A stretch of 64,000 bases of DNA from Pseudonocardia kunmingensis (GCF_006716445.1 NZ_VFPA01000002.1:868001-932000); one strand, 5' to 3'; shown: positions 33,212-42,125, counted from the first letter of the stretch. Program-made: numbers and translations. The notes: a model not told the origin generated them from the sequence alone.

Positions 33212-34405
33212 ATGAAGCGATCGAGGACGCTCGCCACGGCGGCGGCGGGAGCGGTGCTCCTGCTCACCGCGGCCTGCAGCAGTGACGTGCCGGCAGGCGG
33301 GGCCGCGCCGCCCGGGACGCAGGCGGCTCCCGAGACGTCGGCCAACGAGTTCTTCGACCAGGCCGAGCACGACCGGCAGCTGGCGCTGCGCGGCGCGACC
33401 GCGGAGGGGTCGGCCGACCAGCCGTGGCTGCAGGCGCTGGAGCCCTCCTACGTCGACACCGCGCAGTACGCCGCGGAGGGGCCGCACGACATCTGCTTCT
33501 CCAACGCCTCGGTCGACAACCCGTGGCGGCAGGTGGGGTGGACCACGATGCAGGCCGAGGTCGACCTGCACCCGGACGAGATCGCGAGCTTCACCGCGCT
33601 CGACGCGGGCGCGAGCGACGACAAGCAGATCTCCGACATCCAGCAGCTCGTCGGCGGCGGCTGCGACGCCCTGATCGTCTCGCCGAACACCACCGCCACC
33701 CTGACCCCGGCCGTCGAGGCCGCGTGCGGGCAGCTCCCGGTGATCGTGTTCGACCGCGGCGTCGACACCGACTGCCCGGTCACGTTCATCCACCCCGTCG
33801 GCGGCTACGCGTTCGGGGCCACCGCCGCCGAGTTCCTCGCCGACGAGGTCGGCCAGGGCGGGAAGGTGCTCGCGCTGCGGGTGCTCCCCGGGGTGGACGT
33901 GCTGGAGAACCGGTGGGCAGCGGCCGAACGGATCTTCGCCGAGCGCGGCGTCGACGTCGTCGGCGTCGAGTTCACCGAGAACGACACCGCAGCAGCCAAG
34001 AACATCGTGTCGGACTACCTCCAGCGTGAGGGTGAGATCAACGGGATCTGGATGGACGACGGCACCGCGGCCGTCGCCGCGCTGGAGGCGTTCGAGGACG
34101 CCGGCCAGCCGCTCCCGGCGATCAGCGGGGAGGACCAGCAGCAGTTCCTGGAGAAGTGGCAGGCCGAGAACCTGACAGCGATCGCGCCGACCTACCCGAC
34201 CTACCAGTGGCGGACCCCGATCCTCGCGGCCTTGCAGATCCTGCGGGGCGAGCAGGTGCCGAGCGAGTGGATCCTGCCGCAGCCCACGATCACGACCGAG
34301 AACCTCGGTCAGTACCTGCAGCCCGGCCTGCCGCCGCTGCACTACGCGCTCTGCGGTTGCCAGGAGATGCCGGAGTTCCCGGCGCGTTGGGGCGGGCAGG
34401 CGTGA
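33212..34405 (+). CDS. Sugar ABC transporter substrate-binding lipoprotein
   Basis: A 397-aa exported protein: basic N-terminus, hydrophobic stretch and lipobox LTAAC (Cys23), then a periplasmic-binding type 1 domain (HDICFSNASVDNPWRQVGWTT, VGGGCDALIVSPNTTATL, VIVFDRGVDTDCPVTFI, EINGIWMDDGTAAVAAL). ATCGGAGGGACGACC gives a strong ribosome-binding site. Being last of the transporter genes but next to a sugar epimerase, it likely binds a monosaccharide. Confidence 0.93.
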   Translation: MKRSRTLATAAAGAVLLLTAACSSDVPAGGAAPPGTQAAPETSANEFFDQAEHDRQLALRGATAEGSADQPWLQALEPSYVDTAQYAAEGPHDICFSNASVDNPWRQVGWTTMQAEVDLHPDEIASFTALDAGASDDKQISDIQQLVGGGCDALIVSPNTTATLTPAVEAACGQLPVIVFDRGVDTDCPVTFIHPVGGYAFGATAAEFLADEVGQGGKVLALRVLPGVDVLENRWAAAERIFAERGVDVVGVEFTENDTAAAKNIVSDYLQREGEINGIWMDDGTAAVAALEAFEDAGQPLPAISGEDQQQFLEKWQAENLTAIAPTYPTYQWRTPILAALQILRGEQVPSEWILPQPTITTENLGQYLQPGLPPLHYALCGCQEMPEFPARWGGQA

Positions 34406-35259
34406 GGGTCGGCGTCAACACCTGGGTGTGGGCGTCCCCCTGCGACGACGCCACGATCAGCGCCCTCGCCCCGCGGGTGGGGGAGTGGGGCTTCGACGTG
34501 CTCGAGCTGCCGGTCGAGCAGCTCGGTGACTGGGACCCCGCGCGGACCGCGAAGGTGCTCGGCGACGTGGGGCTGGGCGCGAGCGTCTGCCTGGTGATGC
34601 CGCCCGGGCGGGAGTTGGTGGCCGCCGACGCGGCCACCGTCGGCTCCACCCAGGACTACCTGCGGGGCGTCCTCGACGCCGCCGCCGCGGTCGGCGCCCC
34701 CGCGGTCGCCGGTCCGGCCTACACCTCGGTGGGCCGGACCTGGCGGCTGTCGGACGCCGAGCGCGCCACCGCGTACGCGCAGCTGCGGGAGAACCTGGCC
34801 CCGGTCGTCGAGCACGCTGCGGACGTGGGCGTGCGGATCGGCGTGGAGCCGCTCAACCGCTACGAGACCAGCCTCCTCAACACGGTGGACCAGACCCTGG
34901 AGGCGCTCGAGGGGCTGCCGGTCGAGCACATCGGCCTCGCACTCGACGCCTACCACCTCAACATCGAGGAGCGGGACCCCGCCGCTGCGGCCCGCCGGGC
35001 GGCGGGGCGCATCGTGCACGTCCAGGTGTGCGCCAACGACCGCGGCGCACCCGGCGCCGACCACATCGACTGGCCGGGCTTCCTGTCCGCCCTGGACGAC
35101 GCGGGCTACGACGGCCCGCTGTGCATCGAGTCCTTCACGGCGGAGAACGCCACCATCGCGACCGCGGCCTCGATCTGGCGGCCGCTCGCCCGCACCCAGG
35201 ACGCCATCGCCACCGACGGGCTCGCCTTCCTGCGGGGTCTGACGGAAACCAGCCCGTAG
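34402..35259 (+). CDS. Sugar phosphate isomerase/epimerase (ketose 3-epimerase-like)
   Basis: A 285-aa AP-endonuclease-2-fold TIM barrel. The metal ligands of D-tagatose/psicose 3-epimerases are visible: Glu in GVEPLNRYETS, Asp in LALDAYHLNIEE, His in DHIDWPGF and Glu in LCIESF. The N-terminus RVGVNTWVWASP is typical. The GTG start overlaps the binding-protein stop (GTGA). It would epimerise the imported ketose; the exact sugar is unknown. Confidence 0.9.
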   Translation: MRVGVNTWVWASPCDDATISALAPRVGEWGFDVLELPVEQLGDWDPARTAKVLGDVGLGASVCLVMPPGRELVAADAATVGSTQDYLRGVLDAAAAVGAPAVAGPAYTSVGRTWRLSDAERATAYAQLRENLAPVVEHAADVGVRIGVEPLNRYETSLLNTVDQTLEALEGLPVEHIGLALDAYHLNIEERDPAAAARRAAGRIVHVQVCANDRGAPGADHIDWPGFLSALDDAGYDGPLCIESFTAENATIATAASIWRPLARTQDAIATDGLAFLRGLTETSP

Positions 35260-35340
35260 CGGGTAGAAGTGGATCGCGCATCGCCGGAGGTCCGTCCTGG
35301 ACGAACCCGACCGCGGCACACGTCGATCCGAGGAGATCCG

Positions 35341-35418
35341 ATGACGGCGAGCAGGACCGTGCCAGCCTCGGCCTTCGCTGCCGCGGTGACCGCACCGGCG
35401 GTCGAGCCGGCGACATGA
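35341..35418 (+). CDS. 25-aa ORF coupled to the AraC gene
   Basis: MTASRTVPASAFAAAVTAPAV and four further residues, with GAGGAG 5 bases from the ATG and a stop overlapping the AraC start as ATGA. The good ribosome-binding site and the coupling suggest translation. It may be a leader peptide, or the preserved first codons of a gene whose body was lost; the SRTVPAS start resembles SRPBCC proteins, which is only suggestive. Confidence 0.35.
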   Translation: MTASRTVPASAFAAAVTAPAVEPAT

Positions 35419-36161
35419 CCAGCGGCGGTTCGAGCGCAGGGCGACGATCGGCCGCAGCCACGCCCCGCGGAACGGGTCTGAGCAGCAGGGTCGTCAGCGG
35501 TTCCGGCGGCCCGATCGAGCGGGTGTGGGCGGCGGAGTGCGACCGGGCGACCGCATTCAGCTCGCTGGCCTCCATCCGGTCGGGCATCGGGTTCGCCCGC
35601 ATCGGTGGCACCACCGTGGTGCATCTGCGGGGTCCGGCGAAGAAGGCGACCGAGCTGTCGTGTCCCCGCGACTCCGAGTACTTCGGTGTGGACTTCCGGG
35701 TCGGCGCCTACCTGCCGGCGTTCCCGCCCGGCCGGTTGTCGGACCTGCGCGATGCGGTGCTCCCGGTCCTGGAAGGCGGCCGGATCCTGCTCGATGGGCA
35801 GGCGTGGGAGATGCCGACGCCACAGAACCTCGACGTGTTCCTCGACCGCCTTCGGCGGGCCGGCCTGCTGGTCGTGGATCCACTCGTCGAGGAGATGTGG
35901 CACGGCGGCGCCTCCCGCAAGGTTCCCGCACGCACAGCGCAGAGCCGCTTCGCGCGCGCTGCCGGGCTTCCCCGCCGCACGCTGTTGACGATCGAGCGAG
36001 CCCGCGCGGCCGCCGGGCTGCTGCGCGCCGGTGTGGCGATCGGCGAGGTCGTCATCGCCGCGGGCTACCACGACCAGCCGCACTTGACCCGTTCGTTGCG
36101 CCGCATGATCGGTCACACCCCGGGCGAGTTGGCGCGGGGCGAGGCGTTCCTCGCGTTGTGA
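35415..36161 (+). CDS. AraC family transcriptional regulator
   Basis: A 248-aa regulator. The C-terminal about 85 residues form the AraC double HTH (RFARAAGLPRRTLLTIERARAA, IGEVVIAAGYHDQPHLTRSLRR, then IGHTPGELARG). The N-terminal domain (ERVWAAECDRATAF, FGVDFRVGAYLPAFPPGRL) is of the small-molecule-sensing kind without a recognised ligand. The co-directional reductase starts 84 bases downstream and is a likely target. Confidence 0.88.
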   Translation: MTSGGSSAGRRSAAATPRGTGLSSRVVSGSGGPIERVWAAECDRATAFSSLASIRSGIGFARIGGTTVVHLRGPAKKATELSCPRDSEYFGVDFRVGAYLPAFPPGRLSDLRDAVLPVLEGGRILLDGQAWEMPTPQNLDVFLDRLRRAGLLVVDPLVEEMWHGGASRKVPARTAQSRFARAAGLPRRTLLTIERARAAAGLLRAGVAIGEVVIAAGYHDQPHLTRSLRRMIGHTPGELARGEAFLAL

Positions 36162-36245
36162 CCTGCGGTTCGGTACAAGACTCCGCCCCCTGGTGACGGG
36201 TACGTTCTCCCGCGCATCAAGGTGATCGAACAAGGGAAAAGTCTC

Positions 36246-36797
36246 ATGCGCCGGATCGTGAACTCCACCTACGTCACCCTCGATGGCGTCATCGAGAGCC
36301 CGCAGGACTGGCCGTCGACGGGCGGGTTCAGCGAGGACGGCAACGCGGTGCAGGCCGAATTGCTCAAGGCCTGCGATGCGGTACTGATGGGCCGACGCAC
36401 GTACCACGTGTTCGCACCGGTGTGGATGTCGCTCGCCGGCGATCCGCTTGCCGATCGGATGAATGCGATGCCCAAGTATGTCGTTTCGTCGACCTTGCAG
36501 GACCCGGAGTGGCAGAACACGGTCGTCATCGACAGCGACCCTGTTGCAGCGATCACCGAGCTGAAGGCGCAGCCGGGTGCCGATATCGTGCAGTACGGCT
36601 TCGGGCCCCTCGCGCACGCGCTGATGGACGCCGGCCTGCTCGACGAGCTGCATCTGTGGGTGCACCCGTTCTTCATCGGCGCTCGATCGTCGGACGATCT
36701 CCTGAATCGCGCAGGGTCAACCGGTCGATTCGCGCTCAACGAGACGCTGACGCTCGAGAACGGAATCGTCATCCTGAGATATCGTTCCGTCGCTTGA
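36246..36797 (+). CDS. Dihydrofolate-reductase-family protein (RibD C-terminal domain)
   Basis: A 183-aa NADPH-binding reductase of the RibD_C/YyaP group: MRRIVNSTYVTLDGVIESP start, VLMGRRTYHVFAP, KYVVSSTL and QYGFGPLAHALMDAGLLDELHLWVHP. These proteins share the DHFR fold but rarely reduce folate; the substrate is unknown. AAGGGAAAAG precedes this ATG; an upstream in-frame GTG is less likely. It is probably co-transcribed with or regulated by the AraC protein. Confidence 0.88.
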   Translation: MRRIVNSTYVTLDGVIESPQDWPSTGGFSEDGNAVQAELLKACDAVLMGRRTYHVFAPVWMSLAGDPLADRMNAMPKYVVSSTLQDPEWQNTVVIDSDPVAAITELKAQPGADIVQYGFGPLAHALMDAGLLDELHLWVHPFFIGARSSDDLLNRAGSTGRFALNETLTLENGIVILRYRSVA

Positions 36798-36808
36798 CAG
36801 GGGCAGAA

Positions 36809-37024
36809 GTGGATCTGCGCGGCTTCATCAGGCGGTTCGACCTGCCGGCCGGGTTCACGGCGCCGTCGCTGCTCGCCTTCGACGACATCCGAGCGTACGC
36901 GATCACCCGCGAGCATCTGGCCGGGGCCGTTCGATGGTGGTTCCGCGCATGGTCCCGGTATCGGTTGTCCATGGTCGTGGCGGCAGCGATGGACAACCGG
37001 TACTCGCGGTCTTCCCGCCCGTGA
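36809..37024 (+). CDS. Hypothetical 71-aa protein, possibly a gene remnant
   Basis: Begins VDLRGFIRRFDLPAGF and continues SLLAFDDIRAYAITREHL, then AGAVRWWFRAWSRYRL. It looks protein-like (balanced hydrophobic pattern, no low complexity) but I recognise no family. The GTG start lies 11 bases after the reductase stop. The last third overlaps a long inverted repeat, which may mean the original C-terminus was replaced. Confidence 0.4.
   Translation: MDLRGFIRRFDLPAGFTAPSLLAFDDIRAYAITREHLAGAVRWWFRAWSRYRLSMVVAAAMDNRYSRSSRP
36962..36999. repeat. Inverted repeat with perfect 11-bp arms
   Basis: CGGTTGTCCAT (36962-36972) and ATGGACAACCG (36989-36999) are exact inverse copies around a 16-base centre; allowing one mismatch the arms extend to about 15 bp (GTAtCGG versus GTAcCGG). 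It overlaps the end of the 71-aa ORF. It could form a strong hairpin, or mark an element end. Confidence 0.6.
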
Positions 37025-37109
37025 TCGGCAGTATCGGGTGCGCATGGTTGCGATCACGACCATGGGCGACCGAATGTTCGCATCATGGTTGCCGGGTGGG
37101 GCCCGGTTT

Positions 37110-37175
37110 GCGGGTGAGCGGAACACCAGGGTTGTTCGATCTTGCATGGACAGCTCTGGTGTTCCGTTCACCCGC
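37110..37175. repeat. 20-bp inverted repeat (one mismatch) with 26-base centre
   Basis: GCGGGTGAGCGGAACACCAG (37110-37129) is matched by the inverse CTGGTGTTCCGTTCACCCGC (37156-37175) with one mismatch. No gene is evident inside. The arms are longer than a normal terminator stem; a miniature element, a transposon-end footprint or a bidirectional terminator are possible. Confidence 0.65.
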
Positions 37176-37450
37176 GAGAGGGGGCGGCTCGGCGCTGGTT
37201 CTCGTGGGAGTGGCTGCGTGGGCGCGCCGTTCCCGGCTCGGGGCGAGGTGGCTCACCCTCGTCCCGGCCTTCCCTGCGATCACTCCCCGACGCCCGCCCG
37301 GGCCGGTTCCGACGAGAACACCCCTGCCGGGTGCCACGCGTCTGGCTGTGGTGCCGGTCCGACCCTTGCCCCGGGTGTGATCAGCGAAAACGGGACCTGA
37401 GCTGCACCCTTGCGGCACACGTCTCGATCCGGCGGATCTGAGGTGCAAAG
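37176..37450. other. Gap without recognisable gene
   Basis: Open frames here are arginine/proline-rich and match nothing I recognise. A phrase near 37411-37440 (GCGGCACACGTC then GATCCG) resembles one at 35312-35336 upstream of the 25-aa ORF, suggesting related leader or relic sequence. Its end carries the first bases of the sigma-factor remnant. Confidence 0.4.
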
Positions 37451-37748
37451 GCCCAGCCGTTCCCCGACGACCCGGCGGACCAGGCGGTGCGGCGCGGCCG
37501 CATGCGGCTCGCCCTGGTGGCGGCCATGCAACTGCTGCCGGCACGCCAGCGCGCCGTCTGGGTGCTGCGTGAGGTGCCCGGCCAACGGCCGGCCTGCCGT
37601 CGCCGCGTACGCCCCGGATCCCGACGGCGGGCACCGGCTGCACACGCTGCAGGTCTTCACCGTCACCGGTGGGAAGATCGCGCACACGGTCGTCTTCCAG
37701 GATCCCGCGGCCTTCGCCGCGTTCGAGCTCCCTGACGTCCTCGGCTGA
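37451..37748 (+). pseudogene. ECF sigma factor remnant (SigG-like) with two deletions
   Basis: One frame reads QPFPDDPADQAVRRGRMRLA then LVAAMQLLPARQRAVWVLREV, the linker and start of sigma region 4. Near 37578 a different frame takes over with NGRPAVAAYAPDPDGGHRLHT, LQVFTVTGGKIAHTVVF and QDPAAFAAFELPDVLG before the stop, the end of the SnoaL-like C-terminal domain. The intact paralogue at 42578-43609 has the same blocks (RLALVASLQYLPARQRAV, NGQPAAAVY, FADPALVTAFGLPP) separated by about 150 residues. Region 2 and most of region 4 are missing. Confidence 0.75.
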
Positions 37749-37860
37749 GAGGATCGCGCGTCCGGGCGTGCGAAGGGTGCCCGCTCCTCGGCCGCCGCTG
37801 TCACTGGCACACCTGGTGCCTCGTCTCAGGTGCAGGACATCGAGCAGAGAGGAGACCGCG

Positions 37861-38817
37861 ATGCGGGTCTTCGTGGCAGGTGGGGCGGGCGCGCTGGGCC
37901 GGCGGCTCGTGCCGCAGCTGGTGGCGCGCGGGCACGAGGTGACCGCGACCACCCGGAGCGCGGGCAAGACCGGAGAGCTGCAGGAGCTCGGCGCCCGTGC
38001 CGTGGTGGTGGACGGGTTGGACGGGATCGCCGTCGGGCGCGCGGTCGCCGAGGCCGGGCCGGAGGTGATCGTCCACCAGATGACCGCGCTGGGCGGCTCG
38101 CAGGACCTACGCCACTTCGACCGCTGGTTCGCCGGCACCAACGAGCTGCGGACGGACGGCACCAGGCACCTGCTCGCCGCGGCGCAGGCGAGCGGCGCCG
38201 AGAAGGTCGTCGCCCAGAGCTACACCGGCTGGACCAACGCCCGCACGGGCGGGCCGGTGAAGACGGAGGAGCATCCCCCGGACCCCGAGCCCGCGAAGCC
38301 GCAGCGGCAGTCCATGGCGGCCATCCGGTTCGTGGAGCGGGCCGTGCCGGCGGCGCCGCTCACCGGGATCGTGCTGCGCTACGGCAACTTCTACGGTCCG
38401 GGGGCATCCGAGTCGATGGTCGAGATGATCCGGGCCCGCAGGATGCCGATCGTCGGCAGCGGCGCCGGGGTGTGGTCGTTCATCCACCTCGACGACGCAG
38501 CGACCGCTACGGTCGCGGCTGTGGAACGGGGCGAGGCGGGCGTCTACAACATCGTCGACGACGACCCGGCGCCGGTGTCGCAGTGGCTGCCCCATCTCGC
38601 CGACTCGGTGGGCGCGAAGCCGCCGATGCGGCTGCCGGTGTGGCTCGCCCGGCTCGCGGCGGGGGAGGTCGTGGTGCGGTGGATGACCGAGGGCCGGGGC
38701 TCCTCCAACGAGAAGGCGAAGCGCGAGCTGGACTGGCGACCGGCCTGGACCAGCTGGCGCGACGGCTTCCGCCACGGGCTGGTCGACGACGGCGCAGCCC
38801 GGGACGCGCGCGGATGA
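37861..38817 (+). CDS. NAD-dependent epimerase/dehydratase family protein
   Basis: A 318-aa extended SDR. GGAGALGRRL at 7-16 is the Rossmann motif (GxxGxxG), with QSYTGWTNARTG, GIVLRYGNFYGPGA and IHLDDAATATVAA typical of atypical epimerases. The usual YxxxK is not obvious. Ribosome-binding site GAGAGGAG is ahead of the ATG. Its stop overlaps the SigJ start (ATGA). Such oxidoreductase/epimerase genes are the standard neighbours and presumed targets of ECF41 sigma factors. Confidence 0.87.
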   Translation: MRVFVAGGAGALGRRLVPQLVARGHEVTATTRSAGKTGELQELGARAVVVDGLDGIAVGRAVAEAGPEVIVHQMTALGGSQDLRHFDRWFAGTNELRTDGTRHLLAAAQASGAEKVVAQSYTGWTNARTGGPVKTEEHPPDPEPAKPQRQSMAAIRFVERAVPAAPLTGIVLRYGNFYGPGASESMVEMIRARRMPIVGSGAGVWSFIHLDDAATATVAAVERGEAGVYNIVDDDPAPVSQWLPHLADSVGAKPPMRLPVWLARLAAGEVVVRWMTEGRGSSNEKAKRELDWRPAWTSWRDGFRHGLVDDGAARDARG

Positions 38818-39767
38818 CCGATCCCGGTGAGCCGGCCGAGGCGCTGCGCCCGCTGCTGTTCTCGATCGCCTACCGGATGCTCGGCTCCGTCAGCGACGCC
38901 GAGGACATCGTCCAGGACAGCTTCGTCCGCCACCAGCGGGCGCTCGCGGAGGGCACCTGTATCGAGTCCACGCGGGCCTATCTCTCCGCGGTGACGACCC
39001 GGCTGGCGATCGACCACCTGCGGTCGGCCCGCGTGCGCCGCGAGACCTACGTCGGGCAATGGCTCCCCGAACCGCTGCTCACCGACAACGGGGAGGAGGA
39101 CCCGGCGGCGTACGCGGAGCAGGCCGACTCGCTGTCGATGGCCTTCCTCCTCGTGCTCGAGCGGTTGAACCCGGTCGAGCGGGCCGTCTTCCTGCTCCAC
39201 GACGTGTTCGGCTACGGCTACGACGAGGTGGCCGGGATCGTCGGCAAGAGCGAGGCGAACAGCCGCCAGCTCGCCACGCGGGCCCGGAAGCGCCTCGACG
39301 AGCGCAAGCGCCGGTTCGACGCGTCCCGACAGGAGCAGGTGGAGCTCGCCGAGCGGTTCTTCGCGGCCGTCGGCGACGGCGACGTGGACCAGTTGGTCGA
39401 CATGCTGGCCGCCGACGTCGTCGTCTACGGTGACGGTGGCGGAAAGGCGCCACAGTGGATGGTGCCGATCTCCGGCGTCGACAAGGTGTCGCGCCTGTTC
39501 GCCGCGGTGGGCCGCCAGATGCGCGAGATGGGCATCCGCACCCAGCTGCGCGAGATCAACGGGCAGCCGGGAGCTCTGGTCCTCGACCCGGACGGGCGGA
39601 TCACGAACGTCTTCGTCCTCGACGTCACCGACGGCGTCGTCCAGACCGTCCGATCGATCATCAACCCGGACAAGCTCCGTCACCTCGGACCGGTCGCCGA
39701 CGTGCGCGCGCTCCTGCGCGGCCACCGGAAGCGGCCTGCAGCGCATCAAACGGTGCTGCCGCGCTGA
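38814..39767 (+). CDS. ECF41-type RNA polymerase sigma factor (SigJ-like)
   Basis: A 317-aa sigma factor with region 2 (LFSIAYRMLGSVSDAEDIVQD), region 4 (LNPVERAVFLLHDVFGYG, ATRARKRLDE) and a SnoaL-like C-terminal domain. ECF41 hallmarks are all visible: WLPEPL in the linker, DGGGK-type loop (YGDGGGKAP) and NPDKL near the C-terminus. In this group the C-terminal domain replaces an anti-sigma factor and controls activity. It is coupled to the epimerase gene by ATGA. Confidence 0.92.
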   Translation: MTDPGEPAEALRPLLFSIAYRMLGSVSDAEDIVQDSFVRHQRALAEGTCIESTRAYLSAVTTRLAIDHLRSARVRRETYVGQWLPEPLLTDNGEEDPAAYAEQADSLSMAFLLVLERLNPVERAVFLLHDVFGYGYDEVAGIVGKSEANSRQLATRARKRLDERKRRFDASRQEQVELAERFFAAVGDGDVDQLVDMLAADVVVYGDGGGKAPQWMVPISGVDKVSRLFAAVGRQMREMGIRTQLREINGQPGALVLDPDGRITNVFVLDVTDGVVQTVRSIINPDKLRHLGPVADVRALLRGHRKRPAAHQTVLPR

Positions 39768-39855
39768 GCAGCAGCAGGATTCGGCCTGGGTGGTGGAGAG
39801 ACATCGGGCTCCTCGAGCATCTCGAACGCCCACCGAACTCCATCAGCGCCCGGCT

Positions 39856-40734
39856 CTACGTCAAGCCGCGCAGTTTCCCGGACAGCGTCTTGGCACGGGC
39901 GGTGAAGTGCTCGAAGTCGGACCGGCCGTCGCGGTCGGCGGTCGTGATCTCGTCGAGCAGCGTGGAGTAGGCGACGGCGAGGCGGGCGTGTTGTGCGGCG
40001 CGGCTTCTTCCAGGCCGTCCGTCGAGGTCGATGATCTGTCGCGCCACCAGCGCCATCTCGGCGCTCAGCACGTTGCGGCTGTCGTCGGACTCCTCTCGGC
40101 GACCGCTGCTGGCCGCCGCCTGGCTGCCTGCCCGTTGCGCCACGAGGTACAACGCGAGTGCGCCGCCGACGACCGCGGTGATCGCGGCGGCCGCGACCAG
40201 GTATCGCGGCAGGGACGGGCTGAACGTGCGGGCGTCGCCCGGCAGGACATCGAGGTCGACCAGCTGGTCGTAGTTGATGACGACGACCTTCAGCGCGTCC
40301 AGTGGCCGGTCGACGAACCCGTCGAGCCCGGCGCCGATCCTGGTCTCGGCGACCGCCCGCCTGCCGAAGCCCCCCTCGTCGACCTCTCCGCCCGCGAGGA
40401 AGCCGCAGCCGTAGGTGTCGAACTCGTCGCCCTCGCGGGCCATCGCCAGCACCAGGGTGCCCGCCGCCGCGTTGCCCAGCCCGTCGCACGCGGCGCTCAG
40501 GTCGGAACCGGGCTCCAGCATGACGACGACGAGCCGTCGGTTGCCGATGATCCGCTCGGCGGCAACGGTGTCGAGTGCGATCCCGGGCGCGGCGTAGACC
40601 GACGTCGTGCGCACCGTCCGCGCGGCCGGCCCCTCGAACAGGCCCGCGGTCCACAGCGCCCAGATCGCCAGCAGCAGGCACGCCACCGTGCCGAGTCCGA
40701 ACCACGTCCCCAGTTGCCGCATGATCCAATTCAT
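39856..40734 (-). CDS. Membrane protein of unknown function (third gene of a three-gene operon)
   Basis: A 292-aa protein with two clear membrane helices: near residues 11-33 (WFGLGTVACLLLAIWALWTAG) and near 190-212 (LVAAAAITAVVGGALALYLVA). About 150 residues between them would be outside the cell, including a conserved-looking CDGLGN and YGCGF pair of cysteines. The C-terminal about 80 residues are cytoplasmic. The ATG overlaps the stop of the next gene upstream (ATGA). I do not recognise a family. Confidence 0.75.
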   Translation of the reverse strand: MNWIMRQLGTWFGLGTVACLLLAIWALWTAGLFEGPAARTVRTTSVYAAPGIALDTVAAERIIGNRRLVVVMLEPGSDLSAACDGLGNAAAGTLVLAMAREGDEFDTYGCGFLAGGEVDEGGFGRRAVAETRIGAGLDGFVDRPLDALKVVVINYDQLVDLDVLPGDARTFSPSLPRYLVAAAAITAVVGGALALYLVAQRAGSQAAASSGRREESDDSRNVLSAEMALVARQIIDLDGRPGRSRAAQHARLAVAYSTLLDEITTADRDGRSDFEHFTARAKTLSGKLRGLT

Positions 40735-42125
40735 GCCCGCTGCCTCCGGAGGTGGTCGACGGGCCGGTAGCCGTCGAACGGGACGGCCCGGCCGATCCGG
40801 TCGAGTTCCGCTTCGGCGTCGTCGAGCAGCTTGTGGACGTGCTTGTCGGGCAACGCCTCCGCGACGGCGTCGCGTGCGGCGCGCAGGTGGACGATCGCAC
40901 GGGCGAGAGCCGGGTCCTCGGCCCGACCGCTGAGCCCGGAGACCTCGACGGCCAGCGCGCTCAGCCCGCCCAGCCGGGCGGCCGTTCCCAGCGGTCTGCT
41001 CGCGTTGCGGCGCAGCAGGGACCGAGCAGACAGCGCGAGCAGGAGTGCCGCGCAGCCCGCGAAGATCCCGGGGAGGGCGGGCAGCGTGACGGAGAGCGGG
41101 TCGAACGGCGTGTAGGGCAGCGGCCGGTCGAACAGCCCCGCGTAGCGGACGTCGGCGATCTGGCCCAGGTACAGGCGCAGCGAGTTGTCCTGAGGGTACT
41201 GGCCCCTGCCGAGTACGCCCCCGAACTGCGAGTAGTACCCGGCCGCGGCGACGTCGGCGAAGTCGGCGGCGTGCGGGCCGTGGTACTCGATCCACGAGCC
41301 GTACAGGACGACGATCGGCGTCTCCGGGAACAGCCGCGTGAGCGCGGGGCCGTAGTCGGGCGCCTGCTCCCCGAACGGCTGGACCGGGAACGCGGCGAAC
41401 ATCGCAGGCACCCCGCCGAACGCCTCGGCCGCCGCTTCGGCCGGCACTTCGGTCAGCGACGCGCCCGGCGCGACGAACCGGCCGGTGGCACGCAGCTGCG
41501 TCGCGACGACCTCGAGTTCGGCAGCGGTCGGTTCTCGCCGCTCGTCCGCGGGGCCTTCGACCGGCTCGTCGCCCGACCCGGTCAGCTCGTTGATCAGCGT
41601 GACCAGGGGGACGGTCACGTCGTTGCGGCCGAACTGCGCCCGCCACTCGTCGAGGGTGCTCGGGGCGGCCTCGTAGATGCCGCCGGACACCCGCGTTCCG
41701 TCGATCGTGAAGACGATCGTGTTCTCGTCGTCCCCGAGGTCGCGACGGACCTCGGAGTCGACCTCCGCGAGGGCCGACCGCTGCTCCTCGGTGAGCCCGG
41801 GCGGTGTGGCGATGATCCGGACGTCGTGGTCCCCACTCGCCTGCCGTACCCGCTCCGCGTCCCACTGGGCGATGGCGCCGGGCAGCCGGACGACCGGCTC
41901 CGCGTTCAGCATCGCGGCCATCTCCGCTGCCGACGGCAGGCCGGCCGTCGGCAGCTCGGGCGGCGTGTTCTCGGGTTCCTCGGACGAGGCCGGGGATCCG
42001 TAGGTGACCTCGGCGCCCCGGCCCTGGGCGTCGACGAAGAAGACGACGCAGGTGATCGCGACGACGGCGAGCACGATGCGTACGAACTGGGTGATCAGCG
42101 ACCTGCGGGATGCACGGTCATTCAC
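40731..42125 (-). CDS. Membrane protein of unknown function with large extracellular domain
   Basis: A 464-aa protein: TM near 11-31 (ITQFVRIVLAVVAITCVVFFV), a long extracytoplasmic part (about 35-350), TM near 352-372 (LPGIFAGCAALLLALSA), then a cytoplasmic helical tail ending HVHKLLDDAEAELDRIGRAV. The outer part has DVRIIATPPGLTEEQRSAL, which resembles TPM/DUF4350-like phrases, but no catalytic motif is evident. It shares its two-TM, outside-domain layout with the next gene, suggesting a paired membrane complex. Confidence 0.75.
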   Translation of the reverse strand: MNDRASRRSLITQFVRIVLAVVAITCVVFFVDAQGRGAEVTYGSPASSEEPENTPPELPTAGLPSAAEMAAMLNAEPVVRLPGAIAQWDAERVRQASGDHDVRIIATPPGLTEEQRSALAEVDSEVRRDLGDDENTIVFTIDGTRVSGGIYEAAPSTLDEWRAQFGRNDVTVPLVTLINELTGSGDEPVEGPADERREPTAAELEVVATQLRATGRFVAPGASLTEVPAEAAAEAFGGVPAMFAAFPVQPFGEQAPDYGPALTRLFPETPIVVLYGSWIEYHGPHAADFADVAAAGYYSQFGGVLGRGQYPQDNSLRLYLGQIADVRYAGLFDRPLPYTPFDPLSVTLPALPGIFAGCAALLLALSARSLLRRNASRPLGTAARLGGLSALAVEVSGLSGRAEDPALARAIVHLRAARDAVAEALPDKHVHKLLDDAEAELDRIGRAVPFDGYRPVDHLRRQRA

